Part shown: piece by piece, positions 9,814 to 18,011 of the stretch | Layout: every line of letters begins with the position of its first letter | Numbering within the stretch: the stretch's first letter is position 1 | NCBI GenBank assembly: GCA_003265435.1 | Contig: NOXC01000018.1 | Span: 1-64,000, forward strand | Direction: 5' to 3' | DNA from: Cellvibrionaceae bacterium AOL6 | Lineage (GTDB): Bacteria; Pseudomonadota; Gammaproteobacteria; Pseudomonadales; Cellvibrionaceae | DNA length: 64,000 nucleotides | Notes under the pieces: model-generated | The model's database searches: none | What the model was told of the DNA's origin: nothing | What the model saw: only the letters and a program-made list of their open reading frames with translations | Made by a program: the position numbers and the translations under genes

Positions 9814-10401
9814 ATGCGCTCGATGCTCCGAACTCTTTTAACCCTTTTTATTGCGATTATCTTCGCACCGGCTGCGCTGTCCCAACAGGTCTATCTGAGC
9901 GGCGACTTGGCGTATGTGACGCCGAGCAACAGTGCGATCGATGTGAGCAGCGGCTTCGGCTATTCTGCTGGCGCGGGCGTGACCTTGGGCGATTACATCG
10001 CATTGGAGCTGGAGTATGTTGCGCTGGGAGATTTCAGTGTGGATGGCGTGGAGGCTGTTGAAGACGGCGCGCTGAACGATCTCGGCCTGGGGGCCGCAAG
10101 TGATGCCAGCGTAACGGGCTTTAATACCAGCGTGCTCCTGCGTTGGCCGCCCAACGAATGGGATACCTTTTATTTGCGAGCGGGCTACTTTACCTGGGAA
10201 AACGAACTTACACTGATTTTGGGCAACAGTGTGGGCGCATTGGAAGATACGCTCACTCGTGAGGGCAGTGATCCGATGTTTGGCATCGGCTATGCCTATG
10301 CGCCCGGTGGTAGCCTGAGCCTTTACATCGAATACAATCGCTACGCCACTGAAGAACTCGACATTGATGTGATTGCGGGCGGTGTGGGTTATAGCTTCTG
10401 A
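9814..10401 (+). CDS. Small outer-membrane beta-barrel protein
   Basis: Exported protein of 195 residues starting MRSMLRTLLTLFIAII with a signal peptide ending near ALSQQ. The mature part alternates polar and hydrophobic residues (VYLSGDLAYVTPSN, GAGVTLGDYIALELEYVAL, VLLRWPPNEWDTFYLRAGYFTWEN, LSLYIEYNRYATEELDIDVIAGGVGYSF) and ends in Phe, the usual last residue of an outer-membrane barrel. Its size fits an eight-stranded OmpA/OmpW-like barrel. The start at 9814 is preferred over a long upstream extension, which would remove the signal peptide. No function can be assigned beyond membrane barrel. Confidence 0.8.
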   Translation: MRSMLRTLLTLFIAIIFAPAALSQQVYLSGDLAYVTPSNSAIDVSSGFGYSAGAGVTLGDYIALELEYVALGDFSVDGVEAVEDGALNDLGLGAASDASVTGFNTSVLLRWPPNEWDTFYLRAGYFTWENELTLILGNSVGALEDTLTREGSDPMFGIGYAYAPGGSLSLYIEYNRYATEELDIDVIAGGVGYSF

Positions 10402-10404
10402 TTG

Positions 10405-10438
10405 CGTGTCGCGGGTGGGGCTCCGCCCGCGTGACACG
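10405..10438. terminator. GC-rich hairpin between convergent genes
   Basis: CGTGTC-GCGGG pairs with CCCGC-(GT)-GACACG, leaving a two-base bulge and a G/C-rich loop. It sits exactly between the barrel gene (+) and the acetyltransferase gene (-), so it probably ends both transcripts. There is no clear T run. Confidence 0.5.
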
Positions 10439-10439
10439 T

Positions 10440-11030
10440 TCAGTGTGTTGGGCGTATCAGCAAGAGCCAGTCTGAACCGGCATCGCAACCCGGATAGGGG
10501 ATAACTGGTTGTCGGTCTTTGTGTACAAAACCTGCCGCCATGTAGAGTTTAAGGGCGGCGTCATTTTCTGAATTTACAATGAGACTCATCGTGTGGCAGT
10601 GATGTGCTTTGGCTTCGGCCAGAGCATCGTCGAGCAGCGCGCGAGCGATGCCCTGTCGTCGGTAGGGTGTATCCACCGTCAGGGCCTGAATGTGCCAGCT
10701 TCCCGGGGCACAGGTCTCCAGCATGGAGATCGGTATCAGTGGATCTGGTTGTTCATGCAAAGTATTCAGGGCCATGCGCTCATCCAGGCGGTAGGCGAGA
10801 GCGACACCGGCCACCGTATCCGAACGTCGAATGACTCGAGCATGGCGATAACTGTAGCGACCCTCTTCTCGTTGAATCAACTGCTCCCCCATCTCCAACG
10901 GTTCCATACGACCGTGCGCTGTAATCTGCCAAAGGTAGAATGGCAGTGCATTGCCGGCCAGATTGATCAGCGCAGCCAGCGCGGAGGCTTCGCGCGCTTC
11001 GGCGGGGCGGGCAGTATTGTCCATGATCAC
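10440..11030 (-). CDS. GNAT-family N-acetyltransferase
   Basis: Protein of about 196 residues with a GNAT fold. The acetyl-CoA loop is visible as VDTPYRRQGIARALLDDALAEAKA (Q/RxxGxG/A type), followed by MSLIVNSENDAALKLYMAAGFVHKDRQPV. The upstream part contains the beta strand WHIQALTV that leads into the cofactor site. The GTG at 11030 overlaps the hydrolase stop as GTGA; the ATG at 11024 is an alternative start. The acyl acceptor is unknown. It shares a transcript with the alpha/beta hydrolase upstream. Confidence 0.85.
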   Translation of the reverse strand: MIMDNTARPAEAREASALAALINLAGNALPFYLWQITAHGRMEPLEMGEQLIQREEGRYSYRHARVIRRSDTVAGVALAYRLDERMALNTLHEQPDPLIPISMLETCAPGSWHIQALTVDTPYRRQGIARALLDDALAEAKAHHCHTMSLIVNSENDAALKLYMAAGFVHKDRQPVIPYPGCDAGSDWLLLIRPTH

Positions 11031-11827
11031 AAGGTGCTCTCGAGAATCCGGTTGACCATTTTAGTATGGGTGAAGGGGCTCAAATGGCCAGCATCTCGAA
11101 GATGTATGACTCGGCTATCGGGGAGATGTTCCAGAAGAATGTCGATGATGCGTGTGGCGGTACGCCGGGTCTTACTGCCTTGCAGCAGCGTGACCGGCAT
11201 GGTCAACGCGTTAAGGCTGTCGTCGACTGGGGCAAACTGCTTCATGTAGCGGCATTCTGCCGCGACTTTGTGCATGCTCGAGGTGATCTTGGCGCGGGCG
11301 TCGCCCGGCATCAGCCACCACGAAAGAGGACTGCTCCAATACGACATGTAGTGCCGTGCTGCCGCAGCGAATTGGTGGCGTTCTGCGCGCTTCACCAAGG
11401 TCCTCATCATGGACTTGGCTTCCCGGGCACTTTTTGTGTCGCGATCGCCCTCTAATAGGTGAAACGCAACCGGCTCGACCAGGGTCATCGCGCGTACGCG
11501 CTGTGGTCGCGCTCGCGCTGCCTCCAGAGCGATGGCGCCTCCGTAAGAGTGGCCAATCAAGTGTACTGGCGTGCTGAGACTGTCGAGTAAGGCGAGTACC
11601 ATGTCGAGGTCCGGTAGCGTGTCGACAGGCCAGGTACGGCTGATGTCGTCCGAGTCCCCGTAGCCACTGAAATCAGGTGCGATACAGTGAAAGTGCGATT
11701 CGATGCTGGCGAGCAGGGGCAGCCACATGCGGTGCGAAGCGCTGGAGCAATGAAGGAGCAGCACGGGTTGCCCCGCACCGCTTTCATAGCAGGCGATGTT
11801 GTAATCGCCGATGGGAAACTGAATCAA
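11027..11827 (-). CDS. Alpha/beta hydrolase
   Basis: Protein of 266 residues with the alpha/beta hydrolase fold: oxyanion region VLLLHCSSASHRMW, nucleophile elbow IGHSYGGAIAL (Ser), acid region near VTLLQGSKTRRT, and catalytic His in RDAGHLSPFTH. The start appears to be TTG at 11827, placed a few bases after the stop of the methyltransferase-like gene with GGAA ahead of it; no ATG is available nearby. Four-base overlap with the downstream acetyltransferase. Substrate unknown. Confidence 0.85.
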   Translation of the reverse strand: MIQFPIGDYNIACYESGAGQPVLLLHCSSASHRMWLPLLASIESHFHCIAPDFSGYGDSDDISRTWPVDTLPDLDMVLALLDSLSTPVHLIGHSYGGAIALEAARARPQRVRAMTLVEPVAFHLLEGDRDTKSAREAKSMMRTLVKRAERHQFAAAARHYMSYWSSPLSWWLMPGDARAKITSSMHKVAAECRYMKQFAPVDDSLNALTMPVTLLQGSKTRRTATRIIDILLEHLPDSRVIHLRDAGHLSPFTHTKMVNRILESTL

Positions 11828-11831
11828 ACGC

Positions 11832-12659
11832 TTATTCCGGCTTCACGAACTTCAGTGTCATTCGGTCGCTTTCGCCAATCGCCATGTAACGTTCGCGATC
11901 CTGGTCTTTTAAACGCAGGCTCGGGGGCAGGGTCCACACTCCTTCAGGGTAGTCGGCCGTGTCCTTGGGGTTGGCGTTGATCTCTGAGCTGCCAGCGAGT
12001 TCAAAACCGGCCTTTTCTGCTGCGGCGATGACAGTGCTCTGTTTAATGTAGCCACTGTTCTCCTGTGCGCTGTCGTCGGCTTTCTCAGGCAATCTGTGAT
12101 CCACCACGCCGAGGATGCCCCCGGGTTTCAGAGCTGCAAAGAGCTTAGCGAAAGCGGCTTCGAGGTTCTTTTCACCACCGCCGTACATATACCAGTTGTG
12201 GGCGTTGCGGAAGGTCAGGATGCGGTCGACCTGTTTGCCCTCGAGCAGTGCCTCATCATTGCCGGGGTTAAAGCCGATAAAAATGGCTTTGTCATAGACC
12301 TCGGGGCTCTTGGCGAGCTTTTCTCGCAGCGCCTTCCGAGATGCGTCGACGTAGCCTGAGGCCATATCGTCGGAAAAGTCGGCGAGGTACAACGTGCCTC
12401 GGTCACGCAGGTAGGGCGCGAGAATCTCGGTGTACCAGCCGCCGCGTCCGGGCCAGATTTCGATCACGCTCATGTGCTCTTCCACTTCGAAGTAACGCAG
12501 TGTCTCGGAGGGGTGACGCCAGGTATCACGAGCGCGATTTTCGTCGCTGCGGTGTGGGCTGTTAATAGCATCCTGCAACGCATCGGTATGGCCCAGGTTG
12601 CTGCTGCCAATCAGCACGATTGCGCACAGACTGATAAGGAATTTTCTCTGGAGTAGCAT
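11832..12659 (-). CDS. Exported class I methyltransferase-like protein
   Basis: Protein of 275 residues with an N-terminal signal peptide (MLLQRKFLISLCAIVLIGSSNLGHTDA). The mature part resembles class I SAM-dependent methyltransferases: VIEIWPGRGGWYTEILAPYL is the motif I region, and LKPGGILGVVDHR is the post-motif II/III region. Periplasmic predicted methyltransferases of this type are common in proteobacteria, although SAM is not known to be available there, so the real activity is uncertain. First gene of a minus-strand unit with the hydrolase and acetyltransferase. Confidence 0.8.
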   Translation of the reverse strand: MLLQRKFLISLCAIVLIGSSNLGHTDALQDAINSPHRSDENRARDTWRHPSETLRYFEVEEHMSVIEIWPGRGGWYTEILAPYLRDRGTLYLADFSDDMASGYVDASRKALREKLAKSPEVYDKAIFIGFNPGNDEALLEGKQVDRILTFRNAHNWYMYGGGEKNLEAAFAKLFAALKPGGILGVVDHRLPEKADDSAQENSGYIKQSTVIAAAEKAGFELAGSSEINANPKDTADYPEGVWTLPPSLRLKDQDRERYMAIGESDRMTLKFVKPE

Positions 12660-12890
12660 TGTGTATCCCTCACAAAAGTTGGGTGGGTAGAATCAAGCGG
12701 AAGGATGGTAACACGTGTCGTAGCGTCGAACACGGATGGGTGTTCTTGGCGCAAAAATCAACGTTTGGTCTATATTGAAGGGTGGCTGTGCCTGTCGGGC
12801 TGGCAATTTCGCTAAAAGTCGACTTGACTAAAGTGAGGCGCGGTGCGAGCGGCCGATTCCCGAAAGACAACCTAGAACGGAACACTACTT

Positions 12891-15125
12891 ATGGTGGCTG
12901 CGGTCCACAAAACCTGGATGCGTTGGCGAGTCGTCGTCTCTCTGGCCTTGTTGCTCATTCTCTTAGCCCTGTATTCGGCTCGTGCCATTGATCGCAACCT
13001 GGATGACTTGCGCCATCTGAGTAGTGAGGAGCTGCCTCTGTTCGACGGTATCCTCGAACTGCGCACGGCGTTGGTGAATGTGGAGTCTTCCGTCTATGAA
13101 TTCTACCTGACGACGGAAGACGCGCCGTTTGAACAACGCTACCGCTCTCAGATCGCGATTATTGAGCACAGCGTTTCCGATATCCAAGCGAAACTCGGTG
13201 AGAGTGAAGCGCTTGAGAATATCGCTGTGGTCAGTGAAGAAATTAAGGCCAAGGCCACAGAGTTTCAGGATGTCATGACCCGTGAGCAGATCGATTGGGA
13301 TCTCGCTCGTGACGTGTTGTCGGAGGTTGCGCCCCTGACAGGCCGTGCGATTCGCGAAAGCGAAGCGCTTGCCGCCTGGGTACGGGAAAGGGTGGAAGAT
13401 CAGACTGAAGTCTATTCTCGCCGCATGCGTAATTCGGTCTACTTGGTGTTGTTTCTGAACGCATTGGCCTTCGTGGCGGCGATTGGGCTGTTTCTGGCTC
13501 ACCTGTCGCGTTTGCGAGCGGTCAGAGAGCAAAAGCGTTTGGCGTCGTTTCCTTCTAGTAACCCCTATCCTGTGATGTCGCTAGGGCCCGCGGGCGAGCT
13601 GCGCTATGCGAATGCTGCGGCAAGTGCTGCGTGCAATAGCGATAATGTGTTGGATATCCTCCCGAGCAATATCGCGGATGAGCTTGATCAAGGTGCACAG
13701 TATCGTGAGTGGGAATACGAGCGCGACGGCCGCTGGTTCATGATCAGCATGGGATGGCTCGAAGAACACCGCGAATACCATGTGTACATATCGGAAACGA
13801 CCGAGCGTAAGAAAGCGGAATCCCAATTGGAATACCTGGCCTATCACGACCCAGTGACGGGGCTCAGTAACCGGCAATCGTTTCTGCGTTACATCGATGA
13901 ACACCAGTCAAAGCGCGCATTAGCGGTAGCCATTTTGGATCTGGGTATTCAAAACACCGTTGCAGCCATTGCCGGGGTGAAGGTTGCAGAAGAAGTCGCG
14001 GCGCTGCAGGGGGAACGGCTAAGTAAGGTATTCGAGCAGGATACACGATTGCTTCGCGGTCAATTGTCCTCCTTGGGCGGTGGGCTATTTGGTATCGCGT
14101 TTTATGAAAGCGATATTGATCTCAATGCTTTGTTTTTACTGCTCAATGAGGCGGTGAGTCGCCCTCTGGATGCTCAGGGTTTCGAGTTCTATCTGGGTTT
14201 GAACATGGGCGTGGTGGAATCGTCTCATACGCGCCAGCTCAGCAGCGACGAAATTTTGCGCCGAGCCGATGGCGCGCTCAGCGAGGCGATCCGGGATGCG
14301 GGCCGAATGTTGGTGGTCTACCAGACGGAAATTGAAGCCCGGGCTCAACAGCGTATCGAGATGGAAAGGGGCCTGCGTCAGGCTCTGGAAAATGAAGAAT
14401 TCGAGCTGTTTTATCAGCCAAAGATCGATTTGCAAAGTGGTCGGGTCGCGGGAGCCGAGGCCCTGTTGCGATGGCGTCATCCAGAAAAAGGCTTTGTTTC
14501 CCCAGCCGAGTTTATCCCGGTTGCAGAGGAATCGGGTCAAATTCTGGAGATTGGTCGTTGGGTCCTCAATCGGGCTGCTGAAGATGTGGAAATGTGGAAT
14601 ACGGGGCAGCGCGAGCTCGTTAGCGTCGCGGTGAACATCAGTGCAAAACAATTGCTGCACACGGATCTCGGGGCAGTGGTTCTCGCCGCGGCGGAACGCA
14701 ATGACATCCCGGTAAACTGGATGGAACTCGAAATTACGGAAACGGCTGCATTGAGTGATTTTGATAAGGCGTTAGAGCGCCTGGAGCAGCTTACCCGCCT
14801 TGGTATCCAGCTGTCTCTGGATGATTTCGGAACCGGCTATTCCTCGCTCAGCTATTTACAGCGCCTGCCAGTGAAGACCCTCAAAATCGACCGTTCCTTT
14901 GTACAGGCCTTGCGTCCGGGCAGTAAGGACGAAAGTCTCGTCGAAGCCATCATCAATATGGCGCGCCAGCTCTCGTTGTACGTGGTTGCTGAAGGGGTGG
15001 AGACCGAAGAACAGCTACAGATGCTCAAAGACTGGCGTTGTCAGTCCGTACAGGGCTTCCTGCTCGCCCGCCCCATGCCGCTCGACGACTTCATCGAATT
15101 CAAGCAACAGTTCACACTCCCGTAG
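12891..15125 (+). CDS. Membrane GGDEF-EAL protein, probable c-di-GMP phosphodiesterase
   Basis: Protein of 744 residues. Two membrane helices (about residues 13-30 and 183-205) flank a helical periplasmic sensor region. A PAS-like segment follows (about 210-310), ending in the linker SETTERKKAESQLEYLAYHDPVTGLSNR, then a GGDEF domain and an EAL domain (about 490-740). The GGDEF signature is degenerate (SSLGGGLFGIAFY), so cyclase activity is unlikely. The EAL domain keeps its catalytic set: EALLRW, VAVNISAKQL, ELEITET, LDDFGTGYSSL, LKIDRSF, AEGVETEEQ and QGFLLARP. It is therefore probably an active phosphodiesterase with the GGDEF part as a regulatory domain. TATATT at 12771 with a TTGG element upstream may be its promoter. 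Confidence 0.88.
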   Translation: MVAAVHKTWMRWRVVVSLALLLILLALYSARAIDRNLDDLRHLSSEELPLFDGILELRTALVNVESSVYEFYLTTEDAPFEQRYRSQIAIIEHSVSDIQAKLGESEALENIAVVSEEIKAKATEFQDVMTREQIDWDLARDVLSEVAPLTGRAIRESEALAAWVRERVEDQTEVYSRRMRNSVYLVLFLNALAFVAAIGLFLAHLSRLRAVREQKRLASFPSSNPYPVMSLGPAGELRYANAAASAACNSDNVLDILPSNIADELDQGAQYREWEYERDGRWFMISMGWLEEHREYHVYISETTERKKAESQLEYLAYHDPVTGLSNRQSFLRYIDEHQSKRALAVAILDLGIQNTVAAIAGVKVAEEVAALQGERLSKVFEQDTRLLRGQLSSLGGGLFGIAFYESDIDLNALFLLLNEAVSRPLDAQGFEFYLGLNMGVVESSHTRQLSSDEILRRADGALSEAIRDAGRMLVVYQTEIEARAQQRIEMERGLRQALENEEFELFYQPKIDLQSGRVAGAEALLRWRHPEKGFVSPAEFIPVAEESGQILEIGRWVLNRAAEDVEMWNTGQRELVSVAVNISAKQLLHTDLGAVVLAAAERNDIPVNWMELEITETAALSDFDKALERLEQLTRLGIQLSLDDFGTGYSSLSYLQRLPVKTLKIDRSFVQALRPGSKDESLVEAIINMARQLSLYVVAEGVETEEQLQMLKDWRCQSVQGFLLARPMPLDDFIEFKQQFTLP

Positions 15126-15130
15126 TCTTC

Positions 15131-15163
15131 TGCATACATTGGGGTCAGACCCCAGCGTATGCA
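15131..15163. repeat. REP-like palindrome (GGGGTCAGACCCC core)
   Basis: TGCATAC and GTATGCA outer arms enclose the core GGGGTCAGACCCC, giving a nearly perfect 33-base inverted repeat 5 bases after the EAL stop. The same core returns twice at 52878-52933, so it is a dispersed palindromic repeat that may also act as a transcript end. Confidence 0.7.
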
Positions 15164-15308
15164 ATCTTCCGCCAGGTGTAAGAAAATGTGTGCTCGCAGC
15201 GACTGGGTTGGCATACGTGATAGCTTTGTGATGACTGGCTGGTAAATGCTGGTAAAGTAAGCACTCATCGATCGTGGTTTCTTCGGTTGGGCATCGCTGG
15301 TTTATTTT

Positions 15309-15337
15309 GCCCCTGACGACGATCAGGGCACGTTTTT
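15309..15337 (+). terminator. Terminator-like hairpin in the hvfA leader
   Basis: GCCCCTGA pairs with TCAGGGC (one bulged C) around a CGACGA loop, and TTTTT follows at 15333-15337. It lies 26 bases before the hvfA start. It may be an attenuator in the leader or simply insulate hvfA from upstream transcription. Confidence 0.45.
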
Positions 15338-15362
15338 ATCTCAACTCAATGGAGTAATTTAC

Positions 15363-15737
15363 ATGAAGAAGCAATTTGTAAAACCTGTCACTCTTGGATC
15401 GGCTGTTATTTTGGGCGCGGCACTCAGTTCCGGTGCAGTCGCGGGTGAAAATCCATTTGCCGTGACGGAGTTGGAATCCGGGTACGAACTCGCGATGGCG
15501 GGAGAGGGCAAGTGTGGTGAAGGCAAGTGCGGTGGCGATGCCAAGAAAGCTGACGGAAAATGTGGTGAAGGCAAATGCGGCGGTGATGCTAAAAAAGCCG
15601 AAGGCAAATGTGGTGAAGGCAAGTGTGGCGGTGATGCCAAGAAAGCCGAAGGCAAGTGTGGTGAAGGCAAATGTGGCGGCGACAGCAAGAAAAAAGAAGC
15701 CAAATGCGGTGAAGGCAAGTGCGGCGGCGACAAATAG
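15363..15737 (+). CDS. hvfA: HvfA-like bufferin: repeat RiPP metallophore precursor
   Basis: Precursor of 124 residues. It starts with a signal peptide (MKKQFVKPVTLGSAVILGAALSSGAVA) and then carries ten cysteines, all in KCG contexts, at residues 51, 56, 67, 72, 83, 88, 99, 104, 115 and 120. Eight are in EGKCG, one in DGKCG and one in EAKCG. The family (HvfA, bufferin 1 type) is a ribosomally made peptide whose EGKCG cysteines are modified by the HvfB/HvfC pair to a heterocyclic or thioamide form that binds copper in the periplasm. HvfB, HvfC and HvfX homologues follow directly. A ribosome site (AATGGAG) precedes the ATG. There is no clear lipobox. Confidence 0.9.
   Translation: MKKQFVKPVTLGSAVILGAALSSGAVAGENPFAVTELESGYELAMAGEGKCGEGKCGGDAKKADGKCGEGKCGGDAKKAEGKCGEGKCGGDAKKAEGKCGEGKCGGDSKKKEAKCGEGKCGGDK
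15507..15734 (+). repeat. 48-bp tandem repeats inside hvfA
   Basis: Four full 16-residue units of the form GKCGEGKCGGDAKKAE (residues 49-64, 65-80, 81-96, 97-112) and a 12-residue partial fifth unit. Synonymous changes between units (for example TGC versus TGT) show the repeats are not brand new, while the protein motif is kept. Confidence 0.9.
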
Positions 15738-15752
15738 TCAAAGCTGAACTTC

Positions 15753-15778
15753 ACGGGCGCGGGCTTTGCTCGCCCCGT
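15753..15778 (+). other. Hairpin between hvfA and hvfB
   Basis: ACGGGCG pairs with CGCCCCGT (one bulge) around an 11-base loop. With no T run it could stabilise the 3' end of hvfA mRNA or partly stop transcription, so that precursor exceeds enzyme. Confidence 0.4.
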
Positions 15779-15804
15779 ATGTCAAAACCTGTTGTGGGGG
15801 TGTT

Positions 15805-16659
15805 ATGAACGTGTCGGGTGCGGGACTGGGTTTTCGCCGAGAGCTGGTTCCAGCGTTGGAACAAAGCTCGTTGGAGGCGATCGATTTTTTTGAACTCGCA
15901 CCTGAAAATTGGCTGCATGCTGGTGGTCGCTATCGCGATATGCTTTCGCGTTTCCGCGAGCTGAAGCCCTTTACAGCGCACGGATTGTCGCTTTCGATCG
16001 GCTCGACTGCGGAGCTCGACGTGCAGCTGCTCCAGTCGATTCGCGCTTTTCTAGATCAGTACGACATTTCGCTGTACACCGAACACCTTTCCTGGTGTGC
16101 CGATGATGGGCACCTTTATGACTTGCTTCCCATTCCGTGTACCGATGAAGCGGTGCGTTGGGTGGCGCAACGTGTGCGCCAGGCTCAGGATATTCTTGGG
16201 CGTCAGATCGGTCTGGAAAATGCGTCTTATTATTTCACGCCGCCCGGCTCTGAAATGGACGAAGCGAGTTTTATCAAAGCTGTCATCGAAGAATCAGATT
16301 GTCTACTGCATCTCGATGTCAATAATGTCTATGTAAACAGTCAGAATTTTGCATACGACCCGATTGCTTACATGCGTCAGCTGCCGCTCGAACGCGTGTG
16401 TTATATGCACGTGGCGGGGCACTATGTTGAAGAAGATGGTGTCATCGTCGATACGCATGGGGCAGAGGTGATCGATCCTGTTTGGCGCCTGCTCGATGAA
16501 GCCTATGCGTTGTTGCCCCACCGGGCACGAGATATTCCTACCTGCTTGGAACGAGATTTTAATTTTCCAGAATTATCCGAGCTCGTCGCCGAAGTCGATC
16601 AGATCCATACGCTGCAGGAAAAACACAGCGCAGCGTGCACGTGTCGAGGAACAGCGTGA
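15805..16659 (+). CDS. hvfB: HvfB: MNIO-type RiPP maturase (DUF692)
   Basis: Protein of 284 residues of the multinuclear non-heme iron oxidative (MNIO, formerly DUF692) family, a TIM-barrel enzyme that modifies cysteines in the precursor. Visible metal-ligand segments are TAHGLSLSIGS, LYTEHLSWCADDGHLYDLLP, IGLENASYYF, CLLHLDVNNVYVNS, CYMHVAGHY and DTHGAEV. The start is taken at the ATG at 15805, after GTGGGGG, giving MNVSGAGLGFRREL; this is the usual family opening. It overlaps hvfC by four bases (GTGA), so the two partners are translationally coupled, as expected for a maturase that works as a complex with HvfC. Confidence 0.92.
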   Translation: MNVSGAGLGFRRELVPALEQSSLEAIDFFELAPENWLHAGGRYRDMLSRFRELKPFTAHGLSLSIGSTAELDVQLLQSIRAFLDQYDISLYTEHLSWCADDGHLYDLLPIPCTDEAVRWVAQRVRQAQDILGRQIGLENASYYFTPPGSEMDEASFIKAVIEESDCLLHLDVNNVYVNSQNFAYDPIAYMRQLPLERVCYMHVAGHYVEEDGVIVDTHGAEVIDPVWRLLDEAYALLPHRARDIPTCLERDFNFPELSELVAEVDQIHTLQEKHSAACTCRGTA

Positions 16660-17402
16660 AGCAGGACCCCAATGCGCCTGAGTCATTGCAGGCGTTTCAA
16701 ATAGCCTACGGTCGCTACCTGAGAAATCCTCAGTCACAGACGCGCCCGCGTGGTATTCCAGCCAGACGCAGCGAAATATACGAAGAACTGTTCTTCAACA
16801 ACGTGTGCGGCTTCGTCAATGCCTGTTTCCCTGTCGCGGCTCAATGTTTGGGAGAGGCCTTGTGGGCGCAATTGTCCCGAGAGTTCTTCACGCGCTGGCG
16901 TTGTGATACACCGATTTTCAGCCAGATCCCTTACGAATTTGTTCGATTCTGTTCCGATACTTTCCTTGATGTGAATACGCCAAAATGGCTGCCCGAGTTA
17001 TTGCATTACGAATGGGTGGAACTGGATGTCGATCTTGATGAAAGCCACTTGGACTTGCCAGAACAACCCGGAGTGATGCGCTTAAATCCCAGCGCACGCT
17101 TGCTGGCCTACGAGTGGCCAGTGCATACGATCACGGCCACTCACCTACCCAGTGAGGGGCAGCCGACGTTCTTGGTTGTGTATCGAGGTGCAGACTTTTC
17201 CGTAAGGTTTTCGGAGCTGAATTCGACCACGTATTTGTTGTTAGAACAGCTCGTAGCTCAGGAAGTGGATGCAGCGGAATTAGTGCATCAGTTTTTAGAA
17301 AAGCATCCTCAGTTGGATGCGGACGCAGTGAAACGATTTGCCCCCGCCCTCCTTCAGCAGTTTGTGGAGAGTGGTGTGATTTTAAGAGGTGGTGAAGCAT
17401 GA
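16656..17402 (+). CDS. hvfC: HvfC: RiPP maturase partner protein (DUF2063)
   Basis: Protein of about 248 residues of the DUF2063 family: SLQAFQIAYGRYLRNPQ, GIPARRSEIYEELFFNNVCGFVNACFPVA, ELLHYEWVELDVDL, LNPSARLLAYEWPVHTI and LVVYRGADFSVRFSELN are characteristic. The N-terminal domain is the precursor-recognition helix bundle of the family; the C-terminal part is RRE-like. GTG at 16656 is chosen because CGAGGA lies 5 bases upstream and the codon overlaps the hvfB stop; GTGs at 16635 and 16641 are weaker alternatives. The role is to bind the precursor and present it to HvfB. Confidence 0.9.
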   Translation: MKQDPNAPESLQAFQIAYGRYLRNPQSQTRPRGIPARRSEIYEELFFNNVCGFVNACFPVAAQCLGEALWAQLSREFFTRWRCDTPIFSQIPYEFVRFCSDTFLDVNTPKWLPELLHYEWVELDVDLDESHLDLPEQPGVMRLNPSARLLAYEWPVHTITATHLPSEGQPTFLVVYRGADFSVRFSELNSTTYLLLEQLVAQEVDAAELVHQFLEKHPQLDADAVKRFAPALLQQFVESGVILRGGEA

Positions 17403-18004
17403 GTGCGCAATGGGTTCAAACTCCAGTAAGCAAATTGAGTGAGTGGGGGCGAGCTATCGATTTTATCGTGCCTGTGCTTGTGCGGGTGTATCTCGCGTTT
17501 ATTTTTATTCCCGCTGGTTGGGGCAAGCTGAGCGCGCTCGAGAACACCGCTTATTATTTTGGTGAATTCCTAGGTCTGCCGCTACCGGGGTTGATGGCTT
17601 TGCTCGCCGGGGTGACGGAATTCGTTGGCGGCTGTGCCTTGTTGATCGGTTTTGCTGTGCGTGTATGGGCGGTGCCGCTGGCGTTTACGATGCTTGTCGC
17701 CGCGCTGAGCGCGCATTGGCAAAACGGGTGGCATGTGCTTCCCGAGGCGACGCTGACGGTGCCGTGGGAATGGCGCACTGACCTGATTGAAGGGGCGCAG
17801 GTCCGTAAAGAGGCCATGGTTTCACTGTTGCAGACGCATGGCAACTACGGCTGGCTCACCGAGACAGGCAGTGTGACCATATTAAAAAACGGCATTGAGT
17901 TTGCCGCGACCTATCTCCTGCTGTGCCTCGTGCTGCTGTATACCGGTGCGGGTCGTTATCTCAGCGTTGACTACTGGCTTGGACGACGTTTCCCGCTTTT
18001 TTGA
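17399..18004 (+). CDS. hvfX: HvfX: DoxX-like membrane protein of the bufferin locus
   Basis: Membrane protein of 201 residues with four predicted helices (VPVLVRVYLAFIFIPAGWGKL, GLMALLAGVTEFVGGCALLIGF, VWAVPLAFTMLVAALSAHW and EFAATYLLLCLVLLYTGAGRYLSVDYWL). It belongs to the DoxX group. In HvfABCX loci this member is linked to copper handling or maturation of the RiPP. The ATG overlaps the hvfC TGA (ATGA). It ends 8 bases before the convergent 2OG oxygenase gene. Confidence 0.88.
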   Translation: MSAQWVQTPVSKLSEWGRAIDFIVPVLVRVYLAFIFIPAGWGKLSALENTAYYFGEFLGLPLPGLMALLAGVTEFVGGCALLIGFAVRVWAVPLAFTMLVAALSAHWQNGWHVLPEATLTVPWEWRTDLIEGAQVRKEAMVSLLQTHGNYGWLTETGSVTILKNGIEFAATYLLLCLVLLYTGAGRYLSVDYWLGRRFPLF

Positions 18005-18011
18005 AATGCCA

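Noticed and set aside
15507-15734. CRISPR-like regular repeat
   Set aside because: The repeats are in frame, have no spacers and encode the HvfA metal-binding units.
15359-15754. Minus-strand repeat protein opposite hvfA
   Set aside because: The Pro-Ser-His repeats are the antisense reading of the hvfA repeats; hvfA has a signal peptide, ribosome site and operon partners.
17399-18004. DoxX-like protein as part of thiosulfate oxidation
   Set aside because: No partner genes for sulfur oxidation are present; the overlap with hvfC places it in the HvfX group.
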